The notes: a model not told the origin generated them from the sequence alone. 43,021 nt of DNA from Actinomycetota bacterium (GCA_035697485.1 DASSCU010000048.1:1-43021), one strand, 5' to 3'. Shown: positions 1 to 7,473, counted from the first letter of the stretch. Numbers and translations are program-made.

Positions 1-873
1 GATCGACAGTCGGAAGAGCACCTGCGCGAGATCGTCGTGGAGGTAACCGGCGATCTGCAACCGTTCGTCGGCCCGCTCCTCGGCCATCGCGTTCGAGAGC
101 GTCTTGAGCACCTGTTCACGCTCCTGCAGCTCCTTGTGCGCCTCCTCGAGCGCCTGCGACCTGAAGAACATCTGTCGAGCCAGCAGAGAAGGTCCGAGGA
201 AGGCTGGGATCGACCAGAAGCCAATCTCCTCCGCGAAGATGGCAACAATCAGGCCAAGTACGCCGAGCCCCAGATAGCTCACCAGGAACTCACTCAATCG
301 CCCGATGCGAAGTTCCCGTATGACGGCAACCGGGGGAAGGCCGACTCGAAGGCTTGTGAACACAGTCACCATCGCCGTGTTAACGCCGTAGTCAGCGATA
401 GCCGCCACCATCGCTGGAAGCACCAGCGTCCACTGGGGAACCGTGGCGATGCCATCGGGCGCCAACCAGTGGAAAACTCCACTCGCTGCCAAGACCGACA
501 AGCTCACCTGGCATCGATTGAACAACGCCCTCAGAAGGGTGACCTCATGTCGAAGCTCGCGTGGATCGAAGGACCCCAGCAGAGCCGTCACCGCAGCGGC
601 GGGCGGCGAGAAGAGAATCGCCACAGTCATGAGCAACGGGAACCCAAGACTGAGATGGACACCTCGCCAGGCTGGTACCGGGAGGAGTTCGACGACCGCA
701 ATCAGGGCGGCCCAGAGGAGTAGCTCGGCGTAGAAGGCAAGATCTCTGTCGATGACGGATTCGTCGGACGTCAGAAGGATCGCGAGGAGAACCAGCGTCG
801 GGATGATTACCGCTAGCTCGAAAGCAAGCAGCAAGCGTTCTCGCGCCTCCGCGGTCGAGCCCTGACTTGTCAC
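1..873 (-). CDS. Membrane sensor histidine kinase, C-terminus cut by window edge
   Basis: Reading leftward from a GTG at 871-873, the frame stays open for 291 codons to base 1. The N-terminal 230 residues hold several hydrophobic segments, followed by a charged helix and an H-box (GYLHDDLAQ, His279) of the HisKA_3 class. The ATP-binding domain lies outside the window. The protein is a clear paralog of the kinase at 1189-2613: both have a DPRE-x-RHE loop followed by an NR-x-Q-x-x-LSV stretch, and with both GTG starts the phosphoacceptor is residue 279 in each, which supports the starts. HisKA_3 kinases usually pair with NarL/LuxR-type regulators; none is in the window, so a partner may lie to the left. 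The signal is unknown. Codon use is less GC-biased than in the rest of the window. Confidence 0.85.
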   Translation of the reverse strand, partial: MTSQGSTAEARERLLLAFELAVIIPTLVLLAILLTSDESVIDRDLAFYAELLLWAALIAVVELLPVPAWRGVHLSLGFPLLMTVAILFSPPAAAVTALLGSFDPRELRHEVTLLRALFNRCQVSLSVLAASGVFHWLAPDGIATVPQWTLVLPAMVAAIADYGVNTAMVTVFTSLRVGLPPVAVIRELRIGRLSEFLVSYLGLGVLGLIVAIFAEEIGFWSIPAFLGPSLLARQMFFRSQALEEAHKELQEREQVLKTLSNAMAEERADERLQIAGYLHDDLAQVLFRLSI

Positions 874-965
874 GAGCTCATCTTCGGCTCTACAGACAGC
901 GTTTGAAAGTAGGACACCTGGAGGGGTCAGGCCCTACACCGAACGCAGTAGCTGTAACTCCCCGT

Positions 966-1008
966 TGTCCCCCATGTGGGTGTCCCCCGATAGTTTGCGT
1001 TGTCCCCC
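966..1008 (+). promoter_or_regulatory. Three direct TGTCCCCC repeats upstream of the small peptide gene
   Basis: TGTCCCCC occurs at 966-973, 981-988 and 1001-1008; the last two continue as TGTCCCCCGA and are exactly 20 bp apart, about two helical turns. A second short repeat, GGGGTCAG, is at 923-930 and 1013-1020. The copies sit between two divergent genes and around the likely promoter at 994-1023, as an operator array for a dimeric or cooperative regulator would. The bases are seen; the operator role is inferred. Confidence 0.5.
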
Positions 1009-1023
1009 GAATGGGGTCAGTAT
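994..1023 (+). promoter_or_regulatory. Possible promoter of the 27-residue peptide gene
   Basis: A TTTGCG -35-like box (994-999) and a CAGTAT -10-like box (1018-1023) are 18 bp apart. The third TGTCCCCC repeat lies between them and the second just upstream. The match to consensus is moderate, and TATCTG at 1021-1026 is an alternative -10. Confidence 0.35.
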
Positions 1024-1067
1024 CTGCAACGAGAGAACGACGTGACCGTCGGAGAAGGAGTGGGGCC

Positions 1068-1151
1068 ATGAAGATTGCTCGCCGAATCGCCATCGCTCTT
1101 GGTTCCCTGCTGGCGATCGCCCTCGCGGGCGGCGCACACTGGAAGGCCTGA
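1068..1151 (+). CDS. 27-residue membrane or secreted peptide
   Basis: This ATG-to-TGA frame of 27 codons is preceded by a good ribosome-binding site (GAAGGAG, 1054-1060, 7 nt before the ATG). The product starts MKIARR, continues with an uninterrupted hydrophobic stretch of Ile, Ala, Leu and Gly, and ends GGAHWKA. It looks like a signal peptide with a very short tail, or a single-span membrane peptide; cleavage after the GGA would free a four-residue tail. It has its own upstream repeats and a 9-bp terminator hairpin 24 nt after the stop, so it forms a complete small transcription unit. It lies between two paralogous membrane histidine kinases, which suggests, without proving, a signal or accessory peptide for them. 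No known family is recognised. Confidence 0.6.
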   Translation: MKIARRIAIALGSLLAIALAGGAHWKA

Positions 1152-1175
1152 GCAGGACCGAGACGCTTCACCAGC

Positions 1176-1202
1176 AGACCCCGGGATTTCATTCCGGGGT
1201 CT
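1176..1202 (+). terminator. Hairpin terminator after the small peptide gene
   Basis: AGACCCCGG (1176-1184) and CCGGGGTCT (1194-1202) form a perfect 9-bp stem with a 9-nt loop, followed by CTTGTTGT-like sequence. The hairpin overlaps the last codons of the convergent kinase (stop at 1189-1191), so the two genes share their 3' ends. The T-tract is weak. Confidence 0.65.
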
Positions 1203-2613
1203 TGTTGTATCCGGCCTTGGGAATCAGGGCGCGTATGGTCGTGCCCCCACCGAGACAGGTGTGCACATCAACGATTCCGTTTGTGGCCTTCACGCGCTCG
1301 GCGACGAGACTCAAGCCGAAGTGGGTTGAAGAGTCCACCTGACTCGGATCGAAACCAACTCCGTCATCGGAAACGGTCAGCTGCAGCCAGTCACTTTCCT
1401 CATCCAGAGTGACTGAGACCTTGGACGCCTGCGAATGTCTCGCAGCGTTGCTCATCGCCTCCCGGGCCAGCTGATAGCAGAGCAACTCAGCGGCCTCCGT
1501 TCCGGACACCTCGCCTATCTCTAGAGCGAATCTCGGGGAGCCAGCCGACTCAAGGCGTTGAGCGACAAGCCTGAGACTGCTGGCGAGACCTCCGGGACCT
1601 AGCTTCGCGCCACGAAGTCCTCTGACCACATCCCGGATGGCGGACTGAGCCATCTCCGTAGCGGTCAGAAGCTCCGGAAGATCTTCATCGAGACTTAGGA
1701 GTCGGCCAGAATCGAGGTCTTGACGAAGGACCTGCCCCATCAGATGGACCTTGAATAGGGGAGGGAGCACTTCATCGTGCAGCTCCCCGGCAAGCACCTG
1801 CCGCTCGTCACGCCGTTCGTTGGCAAGGGAGTCGGTGGCTTGCATGAGCGCCTTACTCTTCCGGTCTGAATCGCGTCGGAGCAGAAGCACCTGTCGACTC
1901 TGCTCGAACACACCCTTCGCAAGCGCCAACGGAACGACGAACGCCACAAACCCTCTCAGACCCATGCCGGCAGTAGCTTCAGCCAGAAGAACACTCATCA
2001 GCCCGTAGGACAGGTACATCAGAGCGAACAGGCGAGTCGATCCGAGCTGGAGCTGAGAGAGCGCAGTGGAGACTGAGACTCCAGTACGAACGGAGGTCAT
2101 CAAGGCCACGAGAACGTAGTTGATCGAAATGTCTGTAGCTAAGGCCAACAGGCCAGCCAGCAGCGAGCCTGGCCAGATTCCGAGCTGTCCCCCAACAGCC
2201 ATAAAGGCTAGGGATCCACCGATGACGCTCAGGGCCGTTTGACCGCGATTGCAGATCGCTCTCGATATGCTTATCTCGTGGCGCCACTCTCTAGGGTCGA
2301 CATACGACACCAGCGCGATGGCACCCCCAACCCCTGGACCAACCACCAGCCCCGCTGCCAACAGGACGGGCATATCTAGCGACAACGCAGTTGTGGAACC
2401 TGATCTGACTGAGAGCAGCCCAGCGAGGGCAGCAGCCGCCCCGAAGACAAGAAGCTCGGCCCACGAGACGGATCGATGTTCCGTCGCGAGTCCAATCAAG
2501 ACGGCTCCCACCGCGGATGAGAAGACCGTCCCGGCCAGTATGCGAAATCGCGTGGACTCTCGGTTGCCCCTAATGTCGACCTGAGCTCTGCGGATCGCTG
2601 CACCGTCGGACAC
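1189..2613 (-). CDS. Membrane sensor histidine kinase (HisKA_3 class)
   Basis: This is a complete kinase of 474 residues. The start is the GTG at 2611-2613, because a GGGGGAG ribosome-binding site lies 5 nt before it; the frame stays open further upstream but without such a site. About six hydrophobic segments fill residues 20-245. A linker helix leads to the H-box GELHDEVLPP (His279), then a HATPase domain with an N-box (REAMSNAARHS), a G1 box (DDGVGFDP) and a short G2 region (FGLSLVAERV). Instead of a periplasmic sensor domain the input appears to be the membrane region itself. It is a paralog of the truncated kinase at the left edge. The neighbouring OmpR-type regulator is divergent and has its own HisKA-class kinase, so this kinase is probably not its main partner. 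Confidence 0.9.
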   Translation of the reverse strand: MSDGAAIRRAQVDIRGNRESTRFRILAGTVFSSAVGAVLIGLATEHRSVSWAELLVFGAAAALAGLLSVRSGSTTALSLDMPVLLAAGLVVGPGVGGAIALVSYVDPREWRHEISISRAICNRGQTALSVIGGSLAFMAVGGQLGIWPGSLLAGLLALATDISINYVLVALMTSVRTGVSVSTALSQLQLGSTRLFALMYLSYGLMSVLLAEATAGMGLRGFVAFVVPLALAKGVFEQSRQVLLLRRDSDRKSKALMQATDSLANERRDERQVLAGELHDEVLPPLFKVHLMGQVLRQDLDSGRLLSLDEDLPELLTATEMAQSAIRDVVRGLRGAKLGPGGLASSLRLVAQRLESAGSPRFALEIGEVSGTEAAELLCYQLAREAMSNAARHSQASKVSVTLDEESDWLQLTVSDDGVGFDPSQVDSSTHFGLSLVAERVKATNGIVDVHTCLGGGTTIRALIPKAGYNKTPE

Positions 2614-2738
2614 CAGAACTCCCCCTTCCCTTGACCCCGCACCCGCGCCTCCGGACGGTGGGAGCTTTCTAACCGCCACCAGTGACACTGGGCAAGGAGA
2701 GTGACAAGAGTTCTCCACCGAAGTTGCGGGCTCGCCGC

Positions 2739-2744
2739 TACCAT
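2739..2744 (+). promoter_or_regulatory. Leaderless -10 box before the response regulator
   Basis: TACCAT lies 6 nt before the ATG at 2751 and no Shine-Dalgarno sequence is present, which fits transcription starting at or next to the start codon. Confidence 0.55.
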
Positions 2745-2750
2745 CGCTCC

Positions 2751-3455
2751 ATGAAGCCCCGTGTGCTCGTCGTAGAGGACGAGACGAGCATCTCCGAGCC
2801 CCTCTCGGAGCATCTCTCGCGCGAAGGGTTCGACCCCGAGGTCGCCGGCACGATCGCCGAAGCGACCGCTGCCTACGAGGTCGGGGAACCCGACTTCCTG
2901 CTGCTCGACGTGATGCTTCCCGACGGGGACGGTCGAGATCTGTGCCGCGAGATCCGTCGCCGATCCGACGTGCCGATCATCATGCTCACGGCCCGCGGCG
3001 AGGAGGTCGACCGCATCGTGGGACTCGAGCTCGGCGCCGACGACTACGTCGTCAAACCGTTCAGCGCCGGGGAGCTCGTGGCACGCATGCGGGCGATCAT
3101 GCGTCGCAGCCGCGCCGGGTCGGACACCGCTTCCAAGTCGCCGATCGCGATCGGAGAGATCACGCTCGACCCGTCGTCCCGAACCGTGACGAAGGGCGCC
3201 GAGGCCGTGCAGCTCGCAGCCAAGGAGTTCGATCTGCTGCGGCTGCTGATGTCGCGGGCAGGCGAGGTCGTGCCGCGGGAGCAGATCATGGACGAGGTCT
3301 GGGACCCCCATTGGTTCGGACCCACGAAGACGCTCGACGTGCACATCTCATGGCTGCGGAAGAAGCTCGAGGATGATCCGAGCCACCCGCGGTACATCAC
3401 CACGAGCCGCGGGGTCGGCTTCCGCTTCGCCGCCCCTGCCGACATCACGGATTGA
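2751..3455 (+). CDS. OmpR/PhoB-family response regulator
   Basis: The 234-residue protein has a receiver domain (residues 1-120) with the acidic pair ED at 9-10, phosphoacceptor Asp53 in LLLDVMLPD, Thr80 and Lys102 in VKPF. A C-terminal winged-helix DNA-binding domain (about 130-230) ends in the usual TSRGVGFRF hairpin. It is the length normal for the family. An upstream in-frame ATG at 2682 exists, but the family N-terminus (MKPRVLVVEDE) and the -10 box 6 nt before 2751 favour this start. It is followed immediately by a HAMP/HisKA kinase, its likely partner, with the two reading frames almost touching. The regulon cannot be told from the sequence. Confidence 0.93.
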   Translation: MKPRVLVVEDETSISEPLSEHLSREGFDPEVAGTIAEATAAYEVGEPDFLLLDVMLPDGDGRDLCREIRRRSDVPIIMLTARGEEVDRIVGLELGADDYVVKPFSAGELVARMRAIMRRSRAGSDTASKSPIAIGEITLDPSSRTVTKGAEAVQLAAKEFDLLRLLMSRAGEVVPREQIMDEVWDPHWFGPTKTLDVHISWLRKKLEDDPSHPRYITTSRGVGFRFAAPADITD

Positions 3456-3465
3456 GGAGGCTCTT

Positions 3466-4938
3466 ACGAAGGTCCGTACGCGCCTCGTCATGGCCTTCGC
3501 CTACGTGTTGGTCACCGTGATCGTTGCACTCACCGTGCCCCTCGCCGTCAACCTTCGCGAACGTGCCGAGTCGGACCTGCTGGGGCAAGCCAAGGTCACC
3601 GCCCAGGCTCTCGCGGCGTCATTCGACTCGTCGTCGCTGGCGCCCGGCTCACGCGACCAGCTGACCCGCCAAGCGGAACGCTACTCGGAGCAGATCGACG
3701 GGCGGGTGCTCGTGATGGACGACGATGGCGTGGTCCTCGCCGACGCGAATCCCTTCCCCGTCCCTGCGGATTCGGCGGTCGGTGAGGACTACGCCACGGT
3801 GCAGCGTCCGGAAGTCGTGAGCGCGCTCGTCGACGGCGAACCGTCGGCCCTCGTGCGGACCAGCGACGAACTGGCGATCGACCTATTGCTGGCCTCAGCC
3901 CCCATCGTCGACGATCCCGATGGGAGGCCGGCGATCATCGGGGCGGTCCGCATCACGCTCGACGTGCAGCGCGTGAGCGACTCGGTCCGGCGCGTGACGG
4001 TCGGCGTGATCGTGATCGGGCTCGCCGGGCTGCTCGCGGGCATGCTGGTCGCCTTCGTGCTGGCCGGATCGCTCGCCCGGCCGCTGACGAAGCTCGCGGC
4101 CGCGGCGCGGAGCCTCGGCCGCGGCGACCTGTCGACCCGTGCCGGCGCGATCGGTGGACCCGACGAGGTACAGGAGCTCGCGGGCTCGTTCGACGAGATG
4201 GCCGACCGGGTCGAGCGCACGTTCCAGGCGCAGCGGTCGTTCGTCGCGAACGCGTCGCACCAGCTCCGCACCCCGCTCACCGGCATGAAGCTGCGGGTCG
4301 AGCGTGCGGCCGACGAGACCGGGGACCCGGAGCTGCGCACTCAGCTCGAGGCGGCCGACCGAGAGGTCGACCGCATGGCGGCCACCATCGATCGCATGCT
4401 CGAGATGGCCCACGAGGTCGAGGAGGGCGCGCCGACGGAGGCCGATGCCGGGGACGCCGCGCGCGCCGGCGCGGAGCGGTGGGTCGATCGCGCGGTCGAA
4501 CGTGGGGCCGAGGTCACGGCCGTCGTCCCCGGTCCGGCCCCCGTGCACGCGAACCCGACCGACCTCGATCAGATCATCGATAACCTGCTCGACAACGCCA
4601 CGGCGTACGCGCCCGGTGCGATCGAGGTCTCGGTGACGCCCGGTGCCAAGCGAACGGTGCTCGCGGTACGCGATCATGGCCCCGGCATCGCTCCTGACGA
4701 GCGCGAGGTCCTGACCGAGCGCTTCTCACGAGGCCGCGCTGCTCCCCCCGGGGGCTCGGGGCTCGGGCTCGCGATCGCCCGGGAGCTCGCGGAACGCTGG
4801 GGCGGATCCCTCGAGGTCGTCGCCCCGCCCGATGGGGGCACGCTGATCGAAGTCCGGTTGCGGCCTGCGCCGGAGCCGGTCCCGAGCACCGACCAGCCCG
4901 GTATGCGGCCCGAGCCCGGCGAGGCCAACGTCACGTGA
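3466..4938 (+). CDS. HAMP-domain sensor histidine kinase
   Basis: From the proposed start the protein has 490 residues: a first membrane segment (about 7-27), an extracytoplasmic sensor region (30-175), a second membrane segment (178-203), a HAMP domain (205-255), the H-box NASHQLRTPL with His265, an N-box around Asn376, the G1 box DHGPGIAP and the G2 box GGSGLGLAIA. The start is uncertain. GAGGAGG (3454-3460) stands 5 nt before an in-frame ACG at 3466 that would give the usual family N-terminus KVRTRLVMAF. The first in-frame ATG, at 3490, has no ribosome-binding site and cuts into the first membrane helix. It forms an operon with the regulator upstream and is coupled through a GTGA overlap to the DsbA-fold gene downstream. 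About 25 Pro/Glu-rich residues extend the C-terminus. Confidence 0.88.
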   Translation, partial: TKVRTRLVMAFAYVLVTVIVALTVPLAVNLRERAESDLLGQAKVTAQALAASFDSSSLAPGSRDQLTRQAERYSEQIDGRVLVMDDDGVVLADANPFPVPADSAVGEDYATVQRPEVVSALVDGEPSALVRTSDELAIDLLLASAPIVDDPDGRPAIIGAVRITLDVQRVSDSVRRVTVGVIVIGLAGLLAGMLVAFVLAGSLARPLTKLAAAARSLGRGDLSTRAGAIGGPDEVQELAGSFDEMADRVERTFQAQRSFVANASHQLRTPLTGMKLRVERAADETGDPELRTQLEAADREVDRMAATIDRMLEMAHEVEEGAPTEADAGDAARAGAERWVDRAVERGAEVTAVVPGPAPVHANPTDLDQIIDNLLDNATAYAPGAIEVSVTPGAKRTVLAVRDHGPGIAPDEREVLTERFSRGRAAPPGGSGLGLAIARELAERWGGSLEVVAPPDGGTLIEVRLRPAPEPVPSTDQPGMRPEPGEANVT

Positions 4939-5558
4939 GCGATCCGACGACCCGGCCGACCCTGGTGGTGTGGACCGACCCCGGCTGCCCGTGGGCCTGG
5001 GAGACGTCGCGATGGTTGCGGAACCTCCGCGATCGGGGTCTGTTCGAGATCGAGTGGCGCATCTTCAGCCTCGAGGTCAACACCGCCGGTCTGCAGGTGC
5101 CCTTCAGCGAGGCCGCGGATCGCTACGGGGAGGCTCTCACCGCGATGGCGCTCGCGCGCCGCGAGGGCGGGGATCCCGGCCTGGAGACGTACTACGTCGC
5201 GCTCGGCGCGATCGTGCACGACGGCGCAGAACCGATCTCGGCCGAGGTCACCCGCCAGGCCGCCGACGCAGCGGGCATGTCCGGGCTCGTCGACCGCGCG
5301 GCATCGGACCCGACCCTCGTCGAGGAGATCACCCGCGAGTACCAGGAGGCACGCGACATCGACGTCTTCGGCGTGCCGAGCCTGCGACTCGGCGGGGCGC
5401 GGCCGATCTACGGACCGATCATGCCCGAGGCGCCCACGGGTGCCGCCGCACTGGAGTGGTGGGAACACATCTCGTGGCTGATCGGCCGTGACGACGTGTA
5501 CGAACTGAAGCGGTGGCCGAGGGGGCGCCGGCCCGGCATCTCCTTTACCTCCTCTTAG
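4935..5558 (+). CDS. DsbA-fold thioredoxin-like protein with a single active-site cysteine
   Basis: The protein has 207 residues and a GTG start overlapping the kinase stop (GTGA, 4935-4938), so translation is probably coupled. The N-terminal strand leads into DPGCPWAWE, the active-site position of the DsbA/FrnE group that includes mycothiol-dependent nitroreductase-like proteins. In those relatives the motif is CPWC; here Cys18 is kept and the second Cys is Ala21. The cis-Pro region is FGVPSLRL. With one cysteine it could work only by a monothiol mechanism with a small thiol such as mycothiol, or as a binding protein. No signal peptide is present, so it is cytoplasmic. Linkage to the two-component system suggests a redox or detoxification output, which is an inference. 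Confidence 0.8.
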   Translation: MSDPTTRPTLVVWTDPGCPWAWETSRWLRNLRDRGLFEIEWRIFSLEVNTAGLQVPFSEAADRYGEALTAMALARREGGDPGLETYYVALGAIVHDGAEPISAEVTRQAADAAGMSGLVDRAASDPTLVEEITREYQEARDIDVFGVPSLRLGGARPIYGPIMPEAPTGAAALEWWEHISWLIGRDDVYELKRWPRGRRPGISFTSS

Positions 5559-5570
5559 CCCGTCCCCTTC

Positions 5571-5576
5571 TACGCT
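5571..5576 (+). promoter_or_regulatory. Leaderless -10 box before the acidic Ser/Gly-rich protein
   Basis: TACGCT ends 6 nt before the ATG at 5583, with no Shine-Dalgarno sequence between. Confidence 0.55.
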
Positions 5577-5582
5577 CGGACC

Positions 5583-6026
5583 ATGAAGCGCATGCTAGTC
5601 GTCGGGGTCTACGCCCTGGGCGGACTCGCCCTCGCCGGGGCCGTCTCGCTCGGCGCGTTCGCCGTGACCGCGCGCCAGCTCAGCGAGACCCCCGAGTCGA
5701 TCAGCGTCGGCCGGTCGGCGGCCGTGGACCCGGCCGCCGAGGGCGAGGGCTCGGGAACCGGCAACGGCAACGGACAGGACGTCCAGCAGGGCAGCTGGTC
5801 TCCTTCGTGGTCCCCGTCCCCCGCCGGCTCCCAGTCGAGCTCGGCCTCAGGCTCGCAGAGCGGTGGGTCCGGAGGCAACGACGACTCGTCGGGCTCGGGG
5901 TCCGGCTCCGACGACGACCCGTCCGGCTCGGGCGACGACCATGGGGGCGGCGGCGACTCGTCAGGCTCCGGTGGAGGCGACGACTCGTCGGGCTCCGGGA
6001 GCGACGGCGACGCCGACGACGACTGA
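5583..6026 (+). CDS. Membrane-anchored acidic Ser/Gly/Asp-rich protein
   Basis: The 147-residue protein starts MKRMLVVG and has one hydrophobic segment (about residues 5-30), then a low-complexity tail made almost only of Ser, Gly, Asp and some Pro, with repeated DDSSGSGSG-like units and an acidic end. It is probably tethered to the membrane by the N-terminal helix or released after cleavage; the tail should be disordered, highly negative and able to bind cations, which is inferred from composition. The DNA of the tail is itself repetitive (GACGACTCGTCGGGCTC-like units), so length variation between strains is likely. No family is recognised. It heads a run of three same-strand genes with short gaps. 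Confidence 0.75.
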   Translation: MKRMLVVGVYALGGLALAGAVSLGAFAVTARQLSETPESISVGRSAAVDPAAEGEGSGTGNGNGQDVQQGSWSPSWSPSPAGSQSSSASGSQSGGSGGNDDSSGSGSGSDDDPSGSGDDHGGGGDSSGSGGGDDSSGSGSDGDADDD

Positions 6027-6070
6027 CTCCTTCCACCGTTCCCGCGAGCCGTGAGAGGATGGTGGTTCCG

Positions 6071-6511
6071 ATGACGGACCACCTGCATCGCCACGATATC
6101 TGGGGCGACGACCCCGAGGAACGCGACGCCAGCGCGGTCGTCGAGGAGCTGCTCGCCGAGCCCGGGATCGAGCGGAGGTGGCACGACCACCCCACGATCG
6201 TGTGGACCAAGGCGGTCGGGCGGTTCATCGGCCGAAACGGCCAACGGATCGCCGTCACGGTGGCCGGCTTCGCCGTGCTGCTGGCGGGCGTGGCACTCCT
6301 CGTGCTCCCGGGCCCGGGCTGGCTGTTGATCTTCGTCGGCCTCGGCATCCTCTCGACCGAGTACATGTGGGCGCGACGCCTGCTCGATACCGCCAAGCAG
6401 AAGGCCGAACAGGCGAAGAACGCGGTGATCCAGCGGAAGAACGGGCGTGCCGAACGCCGCGAGGCACGAAGGAACGGCGCACTGCCGACCCCAACCGACG
6501 ACGCGGGCTGA
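6071..6511 (+). CDS. PGPGW-family small membrane protein
   Basis: The 146-residue protein has an acidic N-terminal region, two hydrophobic segments (about 62-82 and 84-100) joined by the family signature LPGPGWLL, and a basic Lys/Arg/Ala-rich helix with a charged C-terminus. This is the arrangement of the PGPGW/TIGR02611 family of actinobacterial membrane proteins, whose function is unknown. The ATG at 6071 is chosen because GGTGG stands 5 nt upstream; the ATG at 6059 in the same frame is possible. It follows the acidic Ser/Gly protein by 44 nt and precedes the DUF72 gene by 13 nt, so co-transcription is likely. Confidence 0.85.
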   Translation: MTDHLHRHDIWGDDPEERDASAVVEELLAEPGIERRWHDHPTIVWTKAVGRFIGRNGQRIAVTVAGFAVLLAGVALLVLPGPGWLLIFVGLGILSTEYMWARRLLDTAKQKAEQAKNAVIQRKNGRAERREARRNGALPTPTDDAG

Positions 6512-6524
6512 TCCGCGATCCGGC

Positions 6525-7442
6525 ATGGCCTCCGGCCGCATCCTGATCGGCACCTCGAGTTGGACCGACCCCACCCTCGTGAAGGAGGGCCGCTGGTACC
6601 CGCCGGAGGCCAAAAGCGCGAAGGCGCGCCTCGAGTTCTATGCGTCGCGCTTCCCGCTCGTGGAGGTCGACTCGACCTACTACTTCCCGCCGAGCGAGAA
6701 GAACTCCGTGCTCTGGATCGAGCGCACGCCGGCAGACTTCACGTTCAACATCAAGGCCTACTCCCTGCTCACGAACCACCCCACCCGCACGGAATCGCTC
6801 TACAAGGACCTCGCTGCCGAGCTTCCCGAGGAGACGCTCGTCAAGCGTCGCATCTACCGCGACAAGCTGCCCGACGAGGTCGTCGACGAGGTGTGGCAAC
6901 GCTTCCGCGACGCCCTGATGCCGCTGCACTCGGCGGGCAAGCTCGGCGCCGTGCTCTTCCAGTTCCCCCAGTGGTTCGTGATCTCGAGGAAGAACAAGAC
7001 CTACATCGAGGAGTGCGCGGGCCGGCTGTCCGACTTCCGCGTCGCGGTCGAGTTCCGCCACGAGAGCTGGATGCGCGAGGGCAACGTCGAGGAGACGATG
7101 GGTTTCCTGTCAGAGCGGCGCCTGCCCTACGTCTGCGTCGACATGCCGCAGGGGTTCGATTCGAGCCTCCCGCCGATCGCCGCGGCGACCGCCGACGACC
7201 TCGCGATGGTCCGCTTCCACGGCCGGGACCCGAACGCCTGGGAGTCGAAGGCCGAGACCGCGAGCGAGCGCTTCCGATACGACTACTCCGCGAACGAGCT
7301 CGCCGAGTGGGTGCCGAAGGTGCTTGAGCTCTCGGGTAGGGTGCGCGAGACCCACGTGCTGATGAACAACTGCTACCGGGACTTCGCGGTCAAGAACGCC
7401 CGCGAGCTCGGCGACATGCTCGACCTCGACCTACCCGACTGA
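6525..7442 (+). CDS. DUF72 (YecE-like) protein
   Basis: The 305-residue protein opens with ILIGTSSWTDPTL and a YPP motif, then EVDSTYYFPPS, and later has an FHGRDPN-like motif and a C-terminal HVLMNNCYRDFA segment. These are the hallmarks of the DUF72/YecE family, a TIM-barrel-like fold of unknown activity found across bacteria. No signal peptide is seen, so it is cytoplasmic. The ATG at 6525 is 13 nt after the PGPGW gene; an upstream ATG at 6447 would overlap that gene and adds residues outside the family. A possible link to DNA repair, given the convergent photolyase, is only positional. Confidence 0.9.
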   Translation: MASGRILIGTSSWTDPTLVKEGRWYPPEAKSAKARLEFYASRFPLVEVDSTYYFPPSEKNSVLWIERTPADFTFNIKAYSLLTNHPTRTESLYKDLAAELPEETLVKRRIYRDKLPDEVVDEVWQRFRDALMPLHSAGKLGAVLFQFPQWFVISRKNKTYIEECAGRLSDFRVAVEFRHESWMREGNVEETMGFLSERRLPYVCVDMPQGFDSSLPPIAAATADDLAMVRFHGRDPNAWESKAETASERFRYDYSANELAEWVPKVLELSGRVRETHVLMNNCYRDFAVKNARELGDMLDLDLPD

Positions 7443-7473
7443 GCGACGTCACAGGGGGAGTCACGGCGGGGCC

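Noticed and set aside
5513-6058. Frame upstream of the PGPGW protein as an N-terminal domain
   Set aside because: Its Arg-rich sequence is the out-of-frame reading of the acidic Ser/Gly protein and it has no start or motif of its own.
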